Positions 45,211-58,542 of a stretch of 64,000 nucleotides of DNA are shown here, piece after piece (position 1 is the stretch's first letter; the number at the start of each line of letters is the position of its first letter). The stretch lies in NCBI GenBank assembly GCA_037976565.1, contig CP137674.1, forward strand, positions 10,119,587 to 10,183,586, in the 5' to 3' direction. The position numbers and the translations under genes are program-made. The notes below the pieces were generated by a model. That model did not search any database, was not told the origin of the DNA, and saw nothing but the letters and a program-made list of their open reading frames with translations. This DNA is from Mesocentrotus franciscanus. Lineage: Eukaryota > Echinodermata > Echinoidea > Camarodonta > Strongylocentrotidae.

Positions 45211-45213
45211 CAG

Positions 45214-48100
45214 GAGTTCATTAAACTGTACGTTGTGGGAACATGAAAGTTAATGACAAATTTTGATTGATTATGTAATTAACATTCTAAAATTATGTCA
45301 ATGTAAATACTCTCAAATTTGACCTGGTCGTAACAGAGATGTGATTATTTGAAGCTTTTTTAAAGAAAATTTTATTTTCACGCTGATTTTGAACCCCATG
45401 CCTAAGGATTGCTTGTCATAGCCTAGCGCAAAAACCGTCGGGCCGAAGGGGATAAAACATGATATTTCAACTTCAAAAGCCTAAATCATCCCTAATACCA
45501 AATTAGTGCCAACTTAAAGAGGGTAAGGCTTAAATTTTGAAGTCAAGCGTCGCTTATGATTGCGGTCTCTTGCAGTTTATCCAGATAGTTGGGATAATAC
45601 TTTAAATTCATAATAATATATTATAGAAATATTAAGCTCGTTATTATATGCAAATCACATTTTTACATGAAGTTATTATTGTTTGCATATTTGTATTATA
45701 CCTTGCGTTTACATGTTCTTTGTTATTCAGTTATTGTATTTGGAAAATATGCAGAAATCAAATCAAATCATAACAAATAAACATGGGTGATTTGACAAAG
45801 TCAAAGAGTGACCTCCCGAAAGACTGATACACCAACAATTTATTCCTCATTTCTTCGTTATATATTTTTGTAATGTTTAGTGTTTATCAATATTTTGTCC
45901 GTTTATAACACTATTGATTATGCAAATATTATGCGGGTCCAATATCTATACAGTCTGCGCACGAGACTATCTCGATATCACGACACACGTGTACCGTATT
46001 ACGTTTCATTCTCGTTTCATACTCATGACCAAATTGATATGCCAAACTATTACGAATGTACAAACAATATCAAATCCATACACACCTCAAACAAAAAAAC
46101 AAATCATCAATGTGATATCTTTAAATTCCACTTACAATTTGGGCTTGTCTCAAAAAACACCCATAGAATATCGACAAGTTATCAAGAGGTGAAACCTCCA
46201 AGATGAAGTTTAAATGATGCGGTAAATTAATTTACGCCCGCATTCGGCGGATTAAAAAAAAAATCACTCTTCTAACGTTGTATCTTTATCGCTAAAACAA
46301 ATATCAATTGTTTCTCTAAACCTTACAAATACCAGTTATATTTTGATTTCTAATCCCTGAATAATCGAAATCATGAAGGACACGAGTAATAACTCTTGAA
46401 AACAAGACGTTGTTTCGATTGGGTCAATACCTATTATATTATATATACATGTCTATATCTTTCATTGGTTTTATTTTATTCCATTCTTTTCCTCTCCTTT
46501 CTCTCTCTCTCTCTCTCGCTATCTTTCTCTTTCTCTCTCTCTCACCTCGTATGCCAAAGACTAAAACACGAAAAAACAGCCAAGACAATATTGTAATTTC
46601 GAAGGGGATGGTACTATTTAATTATTAGCTTTCTCCATTGTGTACTACATTGTTATTCCCGGGACAGCCTTTTTAATTACACGATTATAATGTTAAATGA
46701 ATCCCTGTTAATTAGGCTTTCGTTGCCTTTGAAAGTCACCCTGAATGTACATACTACACAAAAATACAATTTCCTTTCTTTATTGTTTCAGACGTACTAT
46801 TATCGCCCCTATATATCAACCGCTGAATGCTATTATTGCAGCATGGATTACTGTCAGGTGAATGTCTGCCTACATGGAATAGTTGGGCTATGGCTAATAT
46901 GCTGTAAACCATTATTCACATTGTGCTGAATAGTGAATAATAACTTTCATTTGAAATGAATTAATCGACTGGGTAATCACTATAGTTACACATTCACATA
47001 CTAGATAAATCCTTTTGGGCAAACATTTCCATCAACTAAGGATTATGGTCAAATCTATTATCTAATTTGCGTTGAATAGTGAGCAATGACTTTCCATTTA
47101 GATTAAATCAATCAACTTTTTCGGAGTGACTGCAATTATCATTTATGAATTAAACAGTAACATACTCGGGAAAATCTTAAAGAGGACATGCTACTTTCAT
47201 TAATATACGGCTATAAGCATAATAAAGTTCCTTCTAAAACCAACACACTATGAAATTTTAAGAGCATAATCTATGATTAAGTGTGACAAATTCCTACCGA
47301 TGAATACACAATATTATTATCCTGATAACTTTAAAGGATATTAGAATAAATATGCTTTAATATTTGTTTTTAAACACCCAATTTATACAACCAAAATAAA
47401 AACCCTACATGGCAAGATTAAAAATGACAGTTTCATAAAAATAAAAAAACTGAAAATTTGTAAAGTCGTTGAACTAAATTTGACGAAAAGAAAATGATGA
47501 TGATAAGATGATGCATTTTCTTTATCATCAGGATTTATTTCTACAGGAGCAATTAAGTAGCAAGTAATGATCTATAAAATACGATACATTCACATAACAG
47601 AGATGAAGAAAATGAATTTCTATTATTTTTTATCACTTCACCTATATTCTTGCGTTTTACTTAGACTGATCAACTCGTTATGCTTGTAGTACACGGCTAA
47701 CTAAGGCATCAAGCTTTTGCTTTTCGTGGAGATCTAATTCGGGTTGAAATACTCATGTTTCTGCCTTTCATGTTTATGTCAACTGAATATAATATATACT
47801 AGTACATGTACTGAACTCGAAACTAAATAAATGAAAAGGAATGAAATAAAGCATTTTGTTGTTCTTTGCCTAACTATATTCAGAAAGACATAACAAAAAC
47901 ACCTTGATTTGCGTCAGTCAGCCTCTATTCTGTTTCGGTCTTTCCTACTTCGGCAGTTGTTTCTCTTATAACCTTATCTTTTAATCCGTTTTTTAGGCCG
48001 TCAAATAAAATGAATGAACGAATGAATAAATACACAAATAAATACATATATAAGCTTAAGGCCAAGTAAAAACGATACCTAATTTCTCGTCCGTAGGTTT
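45214..48100. other. AT-rich intergenic stretch without recognised genes
   Basis: Low-complexity (TC)n at 46,497-46,545 and scattered AT-rich sequence. A short frame with good splice borders at 46,792-46,857 (+) is too short to support a gene. Nothing else recognised. Confidence 0.5.
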
Positions 48101-49119
48101 TAGGGAAAATGAGGAGCAGGGGACCTAACGTTATTTGTTATTTGATATTTTTCAGCACATAGAACTACTAGTAGGTCTATTTCAACACAAATTTTGTTAA
48201 TTCAAATTTCATTTATACATGCACTATAGAGGCTAAAAACAGGGTGGAATTGCATTATATTACTGATTTAGAACAAAAGATGGGAGGGAGGGAAGGAGAG
48301 GACAAGAAACGAAATTACTTTTATTTGACCTAATGAAGTGGTGATGTAACGATGACGTCATCAGATTAAGGCAAGGGCATCCCTTCCGTCATCTAGGGAG
48401 ACGGTCTTCTCTTCAAGAAACGGCAGTGGGGCTGCATATACTGTTTAAAAAGTAGGAAAAAAGGGAGAAAAGAAAAATTAGTGTATTTGTTAATTTGTTT
48501 ATTTGTAGTTATACTTTTAAGGGGTATAGCATTGCCAGTGAGTAAAATGCTATCCTCAGTTGGCTTGTTTGCCTAGATTAAGTATATATATACAATACGA
48601 TTAAATGTTGAAATTATAGAAAAATCAATTACTAAGTTTTAAACCTCGAGGTGATATTTCTAGTGTATGTGATGGAATGGCAAGGGGGCAACTTGCACCC
48701 CCAGATTTCAGACCAAGAAAAAAGCATGTCTCTTTTTATATAATAGTAGTGTTATTAACAGGGTAGGAAATTATTTAAGTCAATAGTTATAAGATTGCCT
48801 CTTTCTTCCATAAATAAATCATATTTTGGGGCCCGATACCCTCACTGTAAACCAATCAGGTCCTCGGAATGTAGACTTCCTAGTCATGCAATTGGATCTC
48901 ACGAAGCTGAGATATTAAGTCTGGATATGCCACTTTGTGATACTATCTGATAAAATCAATGTCGAATCCAGGATCGGCACAAATAGGCCAGACTATTATT
49001 TTTCAAAAGATAATCATTTTCTCGAGAAGAAGAAATGTTCATTGAAGAGAGACAAAAAAGTCTCTTACCTCTCCGCTTAGCTAAACGAAAGGTGGGGAAA
49101 GCCAGGAGTAGTTTAATTC

Positions 49120-49276
49120 CCATATTTGTTTGTTTATTTATTAATCTATTTATTTGATTGTTCATTATTCATTTACTTACTTATTCATTCTTGTATTCAT
49201 TCATTCATTTATTTATTTATCTATATACTTGTTTATTCATTTATTTATTCATTTATTCATTCATTCAATTTGTTAT
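49120..49276. repeat. Degenerate TTCA/TTTA tetranucleotide repeat
   Basis: About 150 bases of attcattcatttattta-like units. A similar tract is at 58,980-59,080. Confidence 0.85.
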
Positions 49277-49764
49277 CATTTTCGACCACCACAAACAATC
49301 CTGGATAATCCTATGAATAAAATATTATGAAGCTCAGGTGAGGTGTGTTTATATAATAGGTTAACAGCAATAACAAAAACAACATTGAACCCATGTGCAA
49401 CCATAGTGACTAGACATACAACCCAGTGGCTCATTTCTAGATTTCCTTTTAACTTTCCCACACAATGACAGGGGCGGATCCAGGAATTTTGTAAAAGAGG
49501 AGGGCACAATAAACACACTTATCTGACAAAAAGAGCAACAACAACAAAAAACAAAACAAACCAAAAAGGAAGAAATGATCTTCCGGTTTTTTTTCGGGAG
49601 GAGAAACAAAGGTATACAACCTAGGTTTCAAAATGGAACACTGAGTGATTGTGCCCCTCCCCCTCCCCTCCACTTCCCTAAATCCAACAGAACATAACAT
49701 AGACCTAATACACGGTTATACAAAGTACATAGACGAAAGTGCGAAATTGTAACGCTTATAACAA

Positions 49765-49870
49765 CTAGACATGGAATTCGTCAGGGAGACGAATTAGGTG
49801 ATCTGCCGCTTTGATCGAGACATAACACATGTAGAAACTCAATGGGAGATTTGGTCTTTAACAAAAAATC
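49765..49870. repeat. Dispersed repeat, second copy at 52,747-52,850
   Basis: Both read actagacatNgaattcgtca, ggagacgaattaggt, tctgccgctttgatc and aactcaatgggagattt. Related fragments with gctacgctacgcggcag are near 50,480, 50,750 (inverted) and 55,190. This is an interspersed family around the SUEL exon. Confidence 0.8.
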
Positions 49871-50953
49871 TCACCCTCCACTCATATATAACACGTCCAT
49901 GCATGTACAAGCTCATTTAGTAATCAAGGATGTAGAAACAGTAGAAATTATTGTGCGGGCTATTGTTCGGTACAACCCTGTTACCATTAAATAAATGACA
50001 GGAATAGCTAGGCGAACAAAATAACACGTCGTTTACAAAGTTAAAGTTCCGATTATTTATTATACGAATACGTCAGATCGTACAGAACTGCACGGAAAAC
50101 GATGTTCACGGTCGAGAATCGTGAGGAGAAAATGTCCAGATGAGAATTGTAAGACAGATAAAGTATCGATGGAGATTAGTAAGAACCAAGCGGCATTCAT
50201 CGAATCTGACCATGAGACCAAAAGGCTAGACTGCATGTTTAGATTTACGTCCAGCCAAGTACATGTATCCGGCATGTTTTGATGGCGGTTTGGGTGGGTC
50301 GGTGATAAGGATAACGAGTAAAAGGAGCGTTAGTACTAACCAGAGGACTTGTGGTCATATGTGTATACGTCGGCGAAAGCAAAGCGAAGAGGAAGAAAGT
50401 TGTGTGGTCGTAAGATCGCCAGATCGAGAGATAGATAGAGAGAGAGAGAATGTTGAAACACTACACTAATTAGGAGATTTGCTACACTACGCGGCAGATC
50501 ACCTAATAGCAAAGAGTCAATAAGAAATTCGGACTTTCAAAACAAATCCCAGCCTCCATTCATATAGCACGTACAAGTAAAAACCATAATGGCAGAATTT
50601 GCAGAATTTGCAGTATTCACCTTAATTTTGTCCACGATCCCGTCTCCTAATCAATAACTGAATCATGAACAATTGTCGAGTAAAGTCTCAGCTACAACAT
50701 AATAAAATATGGGAGACTTCAGAATCTATCCTCTTTTTTCTTGTTGATCTGCCGCGTAGCGTAACAGAGTACCTATTGATCTCGTCAGAATCTATCTTTT
50801 TTCATTTCTTTCTGTATGGATTTTTTTCGCTTCATATCTCATGAAAGACAGTGTTCATGACAATGAAATTTGTACGACATGCGCCATAATGCATTATTAT
50901 TGATCCTAATGCGGCGGATCATCTAACTAGAAGTTGAGAGAAAAAGCGTTACC

Positions 50954-51225
50954 TTAACATGTGTATGCTATCTCAAGGTACTTATATGTTCCAGGGCACG
51001 GATCGCCAGCAAGGTAATTCGTTGCTCTAATGCTGCATTGCGATCGGCCGTTACAATCTGGACCGAGAACAGCCAATACGTCTACTCCACAAGTCGTTTC
51101 TGATACGGCTCGGTCAGTACAGGTTGTGCTGTCCCTTCGTCCGTAGACAGCGGTAGAAATGTTGATAATGCCCTCTCCGCATTTGATTTCAGCCCACCGC
51201 CACTCACAGACAATTATCTTAGTCT
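50954..51225 (-). CDS. Terminal exon of a SUEL-type (galactose/rhamnose-binding) lectin
   Basis: The acceptor is cttttcttcttcag, entered in phase 1, and the stop is TAA at 50,954-50,956. The exon encodes one complete SUEL domain: VCEWRWAEIKCGEG, IINISTAVYGRRDSTTC, an ETTC segment, a CNGRSQCSIRATN segment, GDPCPGTYKYLEIAYTC. YGR, the CNG-x-x-x-C motif, DPC, GTYKYL and the closing YxC are the family signature, with the conserved cysteines present. SUEL lectins bind galactose or rhamnose and are secreted or extracellular. I found no signal-peptide exon between here and the peroxidase gene at 61 kb, so the 5' end is unknown. Confidence 0.88.
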
Positions 51226-51324
51226 CTGAAGAAGAAAAGAGAAGACCACTGGCTTAAAGTATCCTGAGCAGTATGTAAATCCTTGCCCTCAGTTCACAGT
51301 TGCTAGATAGTTGTGCTTACATTC

Positions 51325-51545
51325 CCCAGGGGTCTCATTCGGTCATGTAGAAATACTGTAAGCATGCGTGACCACAATTTTTCCAGACACCTCCTAAACG
51401 AGGATTTCTTCTGAAACCAAAATACACCCTAAATGAGGATTTCGCGTGGTTTTTTCCCGAATTCATCCCCCTTAACGGGTATTTCAAAAAAGTGTGCTCC
51501 TAAACAAGTATTGTAAAATTGTAACCCCTTGAGCATTTTGAAGTA
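51325..51545. repeat. Dispersed repeat, inverted relative at 52,400-52,650
   Basis: ccaggggtctcattcggtca, gcatgcgtgaccacaa and ttcatcccccttaacgggta match the inverse of 52,400-52,650 (aaccagggggtctcattcga, gcatgcgtgaccaaa, gccccattaaggggttc). The pair flanks the MITE at 52,132. Function unknown. Confidence 0.65.
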
Positions 51546-52131
51546 CGATAGGGATTACCATTTAAGTTGTTGACAATGTAAAATAAATCAAATTGCGCTT
51601 TTGATGTAAAATTCACAATGTAAACATGTATTTCAATAGAGAAGCAATAACATCAACCTGTACACTTCCAAGTAGGTTTGATGCACAGACATCATAAGTC
51701 CGTTCTTTGAAAAAAGAATTACATTTCAAATTTGATCTATTTTATATAGAGCACATGTAGTGTTTACAAAAAGTACACAATGTACAGTGAACAGTTACTT
51801 TTCTACTATGAAAACAAAAATAAGGGACCAGCTAAAGGCGTGAGACTTGATAGGTCTGGGTCGGTATCGCGTGGCCATCCATCTTGATCTACTGAAGATC
51901 TAAGACGCACGTTCCCCGTATTCCAGAGGGTGTTCAAAATACGTACGCGCTGGCGGACGGTGCTAGCTGCCTATTGACACCAACAGAATACGGCTCTTAC
52001 GCAGATGGCATGTTCCGATGGCGATGACTAGAGAAGCGATAACTACACTGGCGGGATTGTGCGCCTTTAAGACCGGTTCAAACCACCTCGCGCTAGATAA
52101 GCTAGTCCTCTCGCGGCTGTCATCTACACTA

Positions 52132-52346
52132 GGGCGCTTTCGCAAACACAACGGAGGCAAAGACGACGGGAGAATTACGGCGATACAGTTCTTCTGTCGT
52201 GTTTAGGGAACGAACGATATCATGGCCGAGCACGGTCGTGAAAATCAACAGGGCGGAGAAAATTCTGGTTCGCGCATGCGCAGATTGTTTTTTCGCTCGC
52301 GTAACCGGCGTCGTCTTTGTCTTCCGTCGTGTTTGCGAAAGCGCCC
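52132..52346. mobile_element. TA-flanked MITE (GGGCGCTTTCGCAAACAC ends)
   Basis: GGGCGCTTTCGCAAACACA at the left and TGTTTGCGAAAGCGCCC at the right, TA on both sides; inner gacgacg / cgtcgtc also pair. The apparent hydrophobic minus-strand frame inside it has no ATG and is not a signal peptide. Confidence 0.85.
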
Positions 52347-52356
52347 TACTATAACC

Positions 52357-52397
52357 AAACACGACGGAAGCAAACACGACGGAAGCAAACACGACGA
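52357..52397. repeat. 15-bp tandem repeat next to the MITE
   Basis: AAACACGACGGAAGC twice plus a partial third copy. The unit resembles the inner end of the adjacent element's TIR (aaacacaacgg), so the array may have grown out of an insertion. Confidence 0.9.
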
Positions 52398-53059
52398 ATT
52401 ATTACCCCTTTTTCCCCCGGTCTGGCCCTGAAGGCTAGAAAAATACCCCTATACGCGTATACCGGCGTGGATTTTGAATCATTATGAAAAAGTACCCTTT
52501 TTCTTGAAAATGGCATAAAATTGACGTTTTTGAACCCCTTAATGGGGCACCGCGCGGACCGCGTCCAATAAAATAACACCCCTTTAAACGCGTTTTTTTG
52601 GTCACGCATGCTAACAGTTTTTATATTCGAATGAGACCCCCTGGTTACATTCAGACTCTTTGGAAATACGAAGGCGAGTGACGAATAACGTGATATAATA
52701 ACCATTATTATTGGTCACAATATGCATACACTGGTTGTAAATATATAACTAGACATTGAATTCGTCACGGAGACGAATTAGGTGTTCTGCCGCTTTGATC
52801 AAGACATAACACATGTAGAAACTCAATGGGAGATTTGAAAGAAATCCCACATTCCATTTATATTACACGCATATGAACAAAATCAGTCTCCATGACGCGC
52901 GCACGGACAAAGGTGTGACCAGAAGTTTACCCATAACGTCAAGTTCATGCATACCAAATCTCATTCATAAATGACTATCCATGACGGAAATATAACACAT
53001 ACTCAATGGGAGATAGCACGTACAAGTAGAAACCATAATGGCAGATTTTGCAGTCTTCA

Positions 53060-55600
53060 CCTTAAATCGGAATTTAGATCACGGTCACCTAATCGAATCA
53101 AATTAAATAAATTGTTTTCCTTTAAGTGACAATATTTTGACGCCAAAGCTTTAGCTCTCCGGTGTTCTCTTTCTGAAATATATCATTAAGAACATCATCT
53201 TGAAAACTTTCCTTACTTCCGTGCTTTATTTACAAGCGCAATTTTACTCTTCAAGGATCTCATAATTACTTGGCTACTAATAACTTAATCATCGAATGTC
53301 TATAGCATTGACATATCATTCAATCTACCACAGCTTCTAATGATATAACACATCTTTTAGCGTCTCCATTAAGAAATCATATAGACATGGTACAAGAATG
53401 TTAGCATAACCATCCCCATAATATACTATTGCTTTATGAGCTTCCTACACGTTACGCTCCGAGACTGAGAATCATTTGTGCACATAGACCCTTAGAATGT
53501 CATTCTACTCTCAGCCTTCACTTATCCATAAATTAACAAGTCATTTCTTCACATTAATAATGAATAAACTCAAAACACTTCCTTAACTATTCATATATTG
53601 TCCAATAGTCATCTGTTTCACTTTGATCCAATACTTTTAAGCGGTGGGCCAAAGTCAAATATCATGCTTAGTTTTTGAGTTGCCTGCCACTACCACATAA
53701 ACTAAGCACACCTTGTTTATTCGAAATATTTTATCATAATACACAATATTTCAGAGGTGTTTTTTTTTAATGGTAGCGAACACCCCTAAATCGGAAAGGG
53801 CGTCCCAAAAAAGTAGCCCTTTTGATGAAAAATAGTATTTGGTAAATAATATTTCAAGGAAACCTTGGACCACCATGAGTTTGGTGTCATAAGAAAAAAA
53901 TTAAATTATCTTCATTTTGATACCAATTTCAATAGAATTGGGATTAATTAACATAACAAATTTAGGTAAAATACATGATTTTTTTCTTCTTTTTTTTCGA
54001 AATATTGAATTTTATCCAAAACAATTATTTTCCATATATCATAATTGGAGAGGTGCATTTTTTCGAATTTGCCCATGTACAAGGACAATATCCTGTGCGG
54101 AGGAGAGGCTTATAACTCTTTTCAATGACAAGTTATAGTAACCCGAAGTTATTGATTTGATTTCCACAAAAACAACATTTTTGCCCACATGTGTATTAAC
54201 TGTATGCATATACGTGAATTAGTGTATTGAGGACATGTTTGGTGTATTTAAATCGAGTTCTAAAGATAAATTTTAAGTAAAACCTCTAATCACCATGGAT
54301 TTGGTGTCAAAAGATGGATAATTAAAATACCTTCATGTTGATATTAATTTCATTGAATAATTTAGTGTGTGACATATACATTTTGAGCCCTTTTTTTTGG
54401 AAATATTTGTTTTCCCTCTTATATTGGCTTGTATCTCGGTATACTAACTGGACAAAAGTGATTGGACATTTAGTAGTGCAGACAGTTCAAAGGATTTGGA
54501 GTGCTGAGTGCAATCGATAAGTACTTCTTCTGTACTCTGGGATGTTTCAAGAAATGTGGGTATTGGCAGTTGCCCCCCCCCCTACCCCACCTCGCCCCTT
54601 CCAGCCGCTTGTCATAATCTTTCCCATGACCAAGACAAGTAAGTGCATCAACATGAATATAATATCATATAGCCATGTTTGGTTCAATGGTTTATTTTGC
54701 CAGACTTCTAAGAAAACATGTGTATGCTTGCAACTAACCAGGGTAGCGACAGTTGTAAGTCCTCTCCGAGTATGCCCATGACGTCAAGTTTATGCATGTC
54801 AAATATCATTCAGAATGACAATGTATGACGGAAATATTAAAGGTCAATAATAGAAATTAACAAAATGGCGCCTAGACGACGTCAGGCATTAGTAATAAAA
54901 AAAAATCTCTTCGTTAGGATCAATAAACTTTTTGTTATTCAGTTATTATATTAGGAAAAATGCAGAAATAAAAATCAAATCAAATATAATGAATAATAAT
55001 GCTTATGGCACATATGTCATGAAAATTTGTCGTTAATCGTGTAATTCATGAGATATATGAAGCGAAAAAAATCCATACAGAAAGAAAGGGGGTAAAAGTA
55101 GATTCTGACGAAAACAATAGGTGCTCGACTGCCAAGCTAGGCAGTAGATAACCTAAAAAGATAGATTCTGACGAAATCAATAGTTTCTCTGCTACGCTAC
55201 GCGGCAGAGTACCTATTGACAAGGGCAAGAACCACAGTAACAACACACCATGATTAAGGCATTACAACGATTAGGGCTTAGCTCGATGCAAGCGTGGCTT
55301 GTTCCACTGCCGCCAATTACGCACAATGATTGTCTAATTAAACAGAAAACGACGGCCGCGCCCAGTGTTGTCGCACATTATATCCTGAATGTACTCATTT
55401 GTGTTTGTAAATTGTTATCCCAGGGCATGTTTGTTACACGAAACCAGAATAAATACAAGTTCGCCGACATTTCATTGAATCGCGTGATAATTTTAATGGA
55501 ATGTTCTTGAGACGGTTTCGTCAAACAATGCCCAGATTTTCGTCGAATTGTGCGATTTTCGGACAAATCCGAAACCTTGCGCCAGGCTATCGCACCCTTT
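53060..55600. other. Non-coding stretch, dispersed repeat fragments only
   Basis: Two related segments at about 53,830-53,960 and 54,270-54,400 share ctaatcaccatggattt/caccatgagtttggtgtc, then ataagaaaaaaattaaat/aaagatggataattaaa and a polyT run, suggesting an old tandem duplication of about 440 bp. Fragments of the gctacgcta family are at 55,050-55,220. No gene recognised. Confidence 0.45.
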
Positions 55601-55830
55601 TTCTTGAGGATGTGTCTGTGACTACAGACAGTAGGGTCTTTTCGTTTGTCACGTCAACACAGACGACGTCAAAGATGTGACGTCATTGCGGCGATTTGCG
55701 CATGCGTCGGGTCGTCTCACGTCGTCAGGCCAAATTTGAGAACACGTTCATCCACGATTTGAGGTTCGTCAGAAAACTCGAACCCCGTCGTCAAAATGAC
55801 GTTATCTTGCTATATCGCAGCGTAAATCAG

Positions 55831-57150
55831 AAAGGAAAGACAGAAAGAGAAAGTGATAGAGTGATAAAATCAAAGAATAACATAAGAGAAGGTGATAGAA
55901 GGAAGAAACAAAGAATAACATAAGGAAAAACAGAAAGAGAAGGTGACAGAATGATAAAAGCAAAGAATAACATAAGAGAAGGTGATAGAAGGTAGAAACA
56001 AAGAATAACATAATGAAAGACAGAAAGAGAAAGTGATAGAATGATAAAAACAAAGAATAACATAAAAGAAGATGATAGAGGGAAGAAACAAAGAATAACA
56101 TAAGGAAAGACAGAAAGAGGAGGTGATAGAATGATAAAAACAAAGAATAACATAAGAGAAGGTGATAGAAAGAAGAAACAAAGAATAACATAAGGAAAAA
56201 CAGAAAGAGAAGGTGACAGAATGATAAAAGCAAAGAATAACATAAGAGAAGGTGATAGAAGGTAGAAACAAAGAATAACATTATGAAAGACAGAAAGAGA
56301 AAGTGATAGAATGATAAAAACAAAGAATAACATAAGAGAAGGTGATAGATGGAAGAAACAAAGAATAGAATAAGGAAAGACAGAAAGAGAAAGTGATAGA
56401 TTGATAAAAGCAAAGAATAACATGAGAGAAGGAAGAAACAAAAAATAACATAAGGAAAGACAGAAAGAGAAAGTGATAGAATGATAAAAGCAAAGAATAA
56501 CATGAGAGAAGGTGATAGAAGAAAGAAACAAAAATAACATAAGGAAAGACAGAAAGAGAAGGTGATAGAATATGATAAAAACAAAGAATAACATGAGAGA
56601 AGGTGATAGATGGAAGAAACAAAGAGTAACATAAGGAAAGACAGAAAGCGAAGGTGATAGAATAATAAAAACAAGGACTAACATAAAAGAAGGTTATAGA
56701 AGGAAGAAACAAAGAATAACATAAGGAAAGACAGAAAGAGAAAATGATTAAAAAAATAGATAATGGAAAGATAGAAGAAAAGATGAAAGATGGAGAAAAA
56801 AAGAATAACATAAGGAATGGTAGGCCGGGAAGAAAATGATAGAACGATAAAAAAAGAATTACACAAGAAAAGGTGATAGAAGGAAGAACCAAAGAATAAC
56901 ATGAGGAAAGATAGAAAGAAAAAATGATAGAATGATAACAACAAACAATAACATAACAAAAAACAGAAAGAGAAAATGATAAAGAATAGAAAATGGAAAG
57001 ATAGAAGAGAAGATGAAAGATGGAAAAACAAAGAATAACACAAGAAAAACAGAAAGAGAAAATGATAGAAGGAAAACAAAGAATAATGTGACGAAAGATA
57101 GAAAAAAATGATAGAATAATAAACGAAGAATAACATAAGAAGTGAAAGAA
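55831..57150. repeat. ~90-bp minisatellite, about 1.3 kb
   Basis: The unit is two parts: caaagaataacataaggaaa + gacagaaagagaaagtgata + gaatgataaaaa, then caaagaataacataagagaa + ggtgatagaaggaagaaa. At least ten units, regular in the left two thirds and degenerate towards 57,100. Because the period is divisible by three, several frames stay open for up to ~290 codons; these are artefacts. Confidence 0.95.
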
Positions 57151-57989
57151 GGAGAAATTGAATAAGCGCGCGGGGGCCATTACGTCATCGTGTCGAGAAC
57201 GGGCGTCGACTACATACGAAAAGGGTTATAAAGTAGCTAACAGGACGGGTTGACTGCAGCCAATTCGCATCGTTAGAGGACGGGAACGGCGTCCTCGTCC
57301 ACACAAACGAAAAGGCTCTATTATTTCGCCTGGACGTGTCATTTGAATCCATATGCCTGGATGTCCTTGGATGGCGCAATGATATAACGCCTCGTGTGCA
57401 CCAGGCTTCATTGTAAATACTCAGCACAATTATATCCCACATGTTCTTGACAGACACTTGAAAAGACACAAATGAAAAACACAATAACCCACTATTTCAG
57501 GACCGGCATGCTCTATTGCGACTTACCCTTTTAATCATCTTCTAGAGGTATGCATTAGAGAGAAAATATTCTAAGTGTTAGTTTTCATGCCTAGCTTATC
57601 AGTAATGCCAATCGCAAACTTCGTGATGCTACAACCAGACACATCATATGCGTTGTTCAAGCGCTTACAACCCCCGGACTTCTACGGCAAGCATTTCATG
57701 CCATAAAGAGCAGTGTCAACAAGATCAGTCTATTTTGACCAATCAAATAACGATGGATTTTTTTTTCTCGATCGGAGACAGTTTTGGTCAATCAGATGCC
57801 GTGAATCAGTCACCCCGTGATCGAACCCTTTTGGTGTGTAGGGTTTAACAAATTATAACTTGGACTAATCCCGATTTTGAACAAAAGCTTAAACCCAGTT
57901 TCGAGTTTAGATTTCAGTCTAAACTCGACTCACACGAGGGAAGTTAGACTGACCTCTAAGTTTCCTCGCTCTTAGTTCAATATGGCTAT

Positions 57990-58350
57990 AGTAAAGCATA
58001 CGAGACCGACAGATCACTAGACCGACAGCCAACGTGACCGACAAAACGAGAAAAAAATACAGAAGAAAAGATAGAAAATAAGAAAGTTCAGGTAGGTCCG
58101 TCAGACCGACAGCTCGTGAGACCAACAAAGAAGTAAGGAAGGGAAGATAGAAAATTTCGGTCTTATGGGATATCGGTCTCGTGGGCCGTTGGTCTAGTGA
58201 ACCCTATGAAGAGGGACTAGCAGTCCTAGAAGACCGACACTGTCGGCCTACTGGATTGTCGCTCTCGTGGAACGCCGATCTTGTGAAACCCCCTAAAAAA
58301 GCTTTCAGAAGGCTCACGAGCTTGTCGGTCTTGCGGGACGTAGGTCTTTC
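57990..58350. repeat. Cluster of GACCGACAG motifs in both orientations
   Basis: gagaccgacagatcactaga, gaccgacagc, gtcagaccgacagctcgtga on the left; tcggtcttatgggatatcgg, tctcgtgggccgttggtcta, gtcggtcttgcgggacgtag on the right. The unit, about 17-18 bp, is accgacaNctcgtgag and its inverse. Not a known element to me. Confidence 0.8.
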
Positions 58351-58542
58351 GACTTAAAACCTATTTTTCACCAACATTCTTTGTAGAATACAGGCTATGA
58401 GTAATAAGACCAAGGAAGACCCACTCAACCTAGGACCATGCTCAAATAATAAAAAAGCTCGCGCTATTCTCGGGTTGTAACTTCGTGAAAGAGGGCGCGT
58501 GGCATTACTTGTAAATGATACATTTTGTAACATCTCACGTTT

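Noticed and set aside
46792..46857. 66-base open exon-like segment with Cys/Tyr-rich translation (+)
   Set aside because: Good acceptor and donor but too short, no family match and no partner exons.
48340..48450. Minus-strand segment with a strong acceptor (tactttttaaacag) and a ~27-codon frame ending in TGA
   Set aside because: Could be a terminal exon, but no similarity, no upstream partner and dispersed repeat sequence nearby; too weak to call.
52129..52392. Hydrophobic minus-strand frame resembling a signal peptide for the SUEL gene
   Set aside because: It has no ATG in frame and lies inside a TA-flanked MITE.
55802..57180. Long minus-strand open frames (up to ~299 codons) with hydrophobic repeats
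   Set aside because: They are translations of the 90-bp minisatellite, open in several frames because the period is a multiple of three.
57185..57484. Arg/Ser-rich minus-strand frame
   Set aside because: No conserved motif; GC-rich flank of the minisatellite with competing frames open on the same strand.
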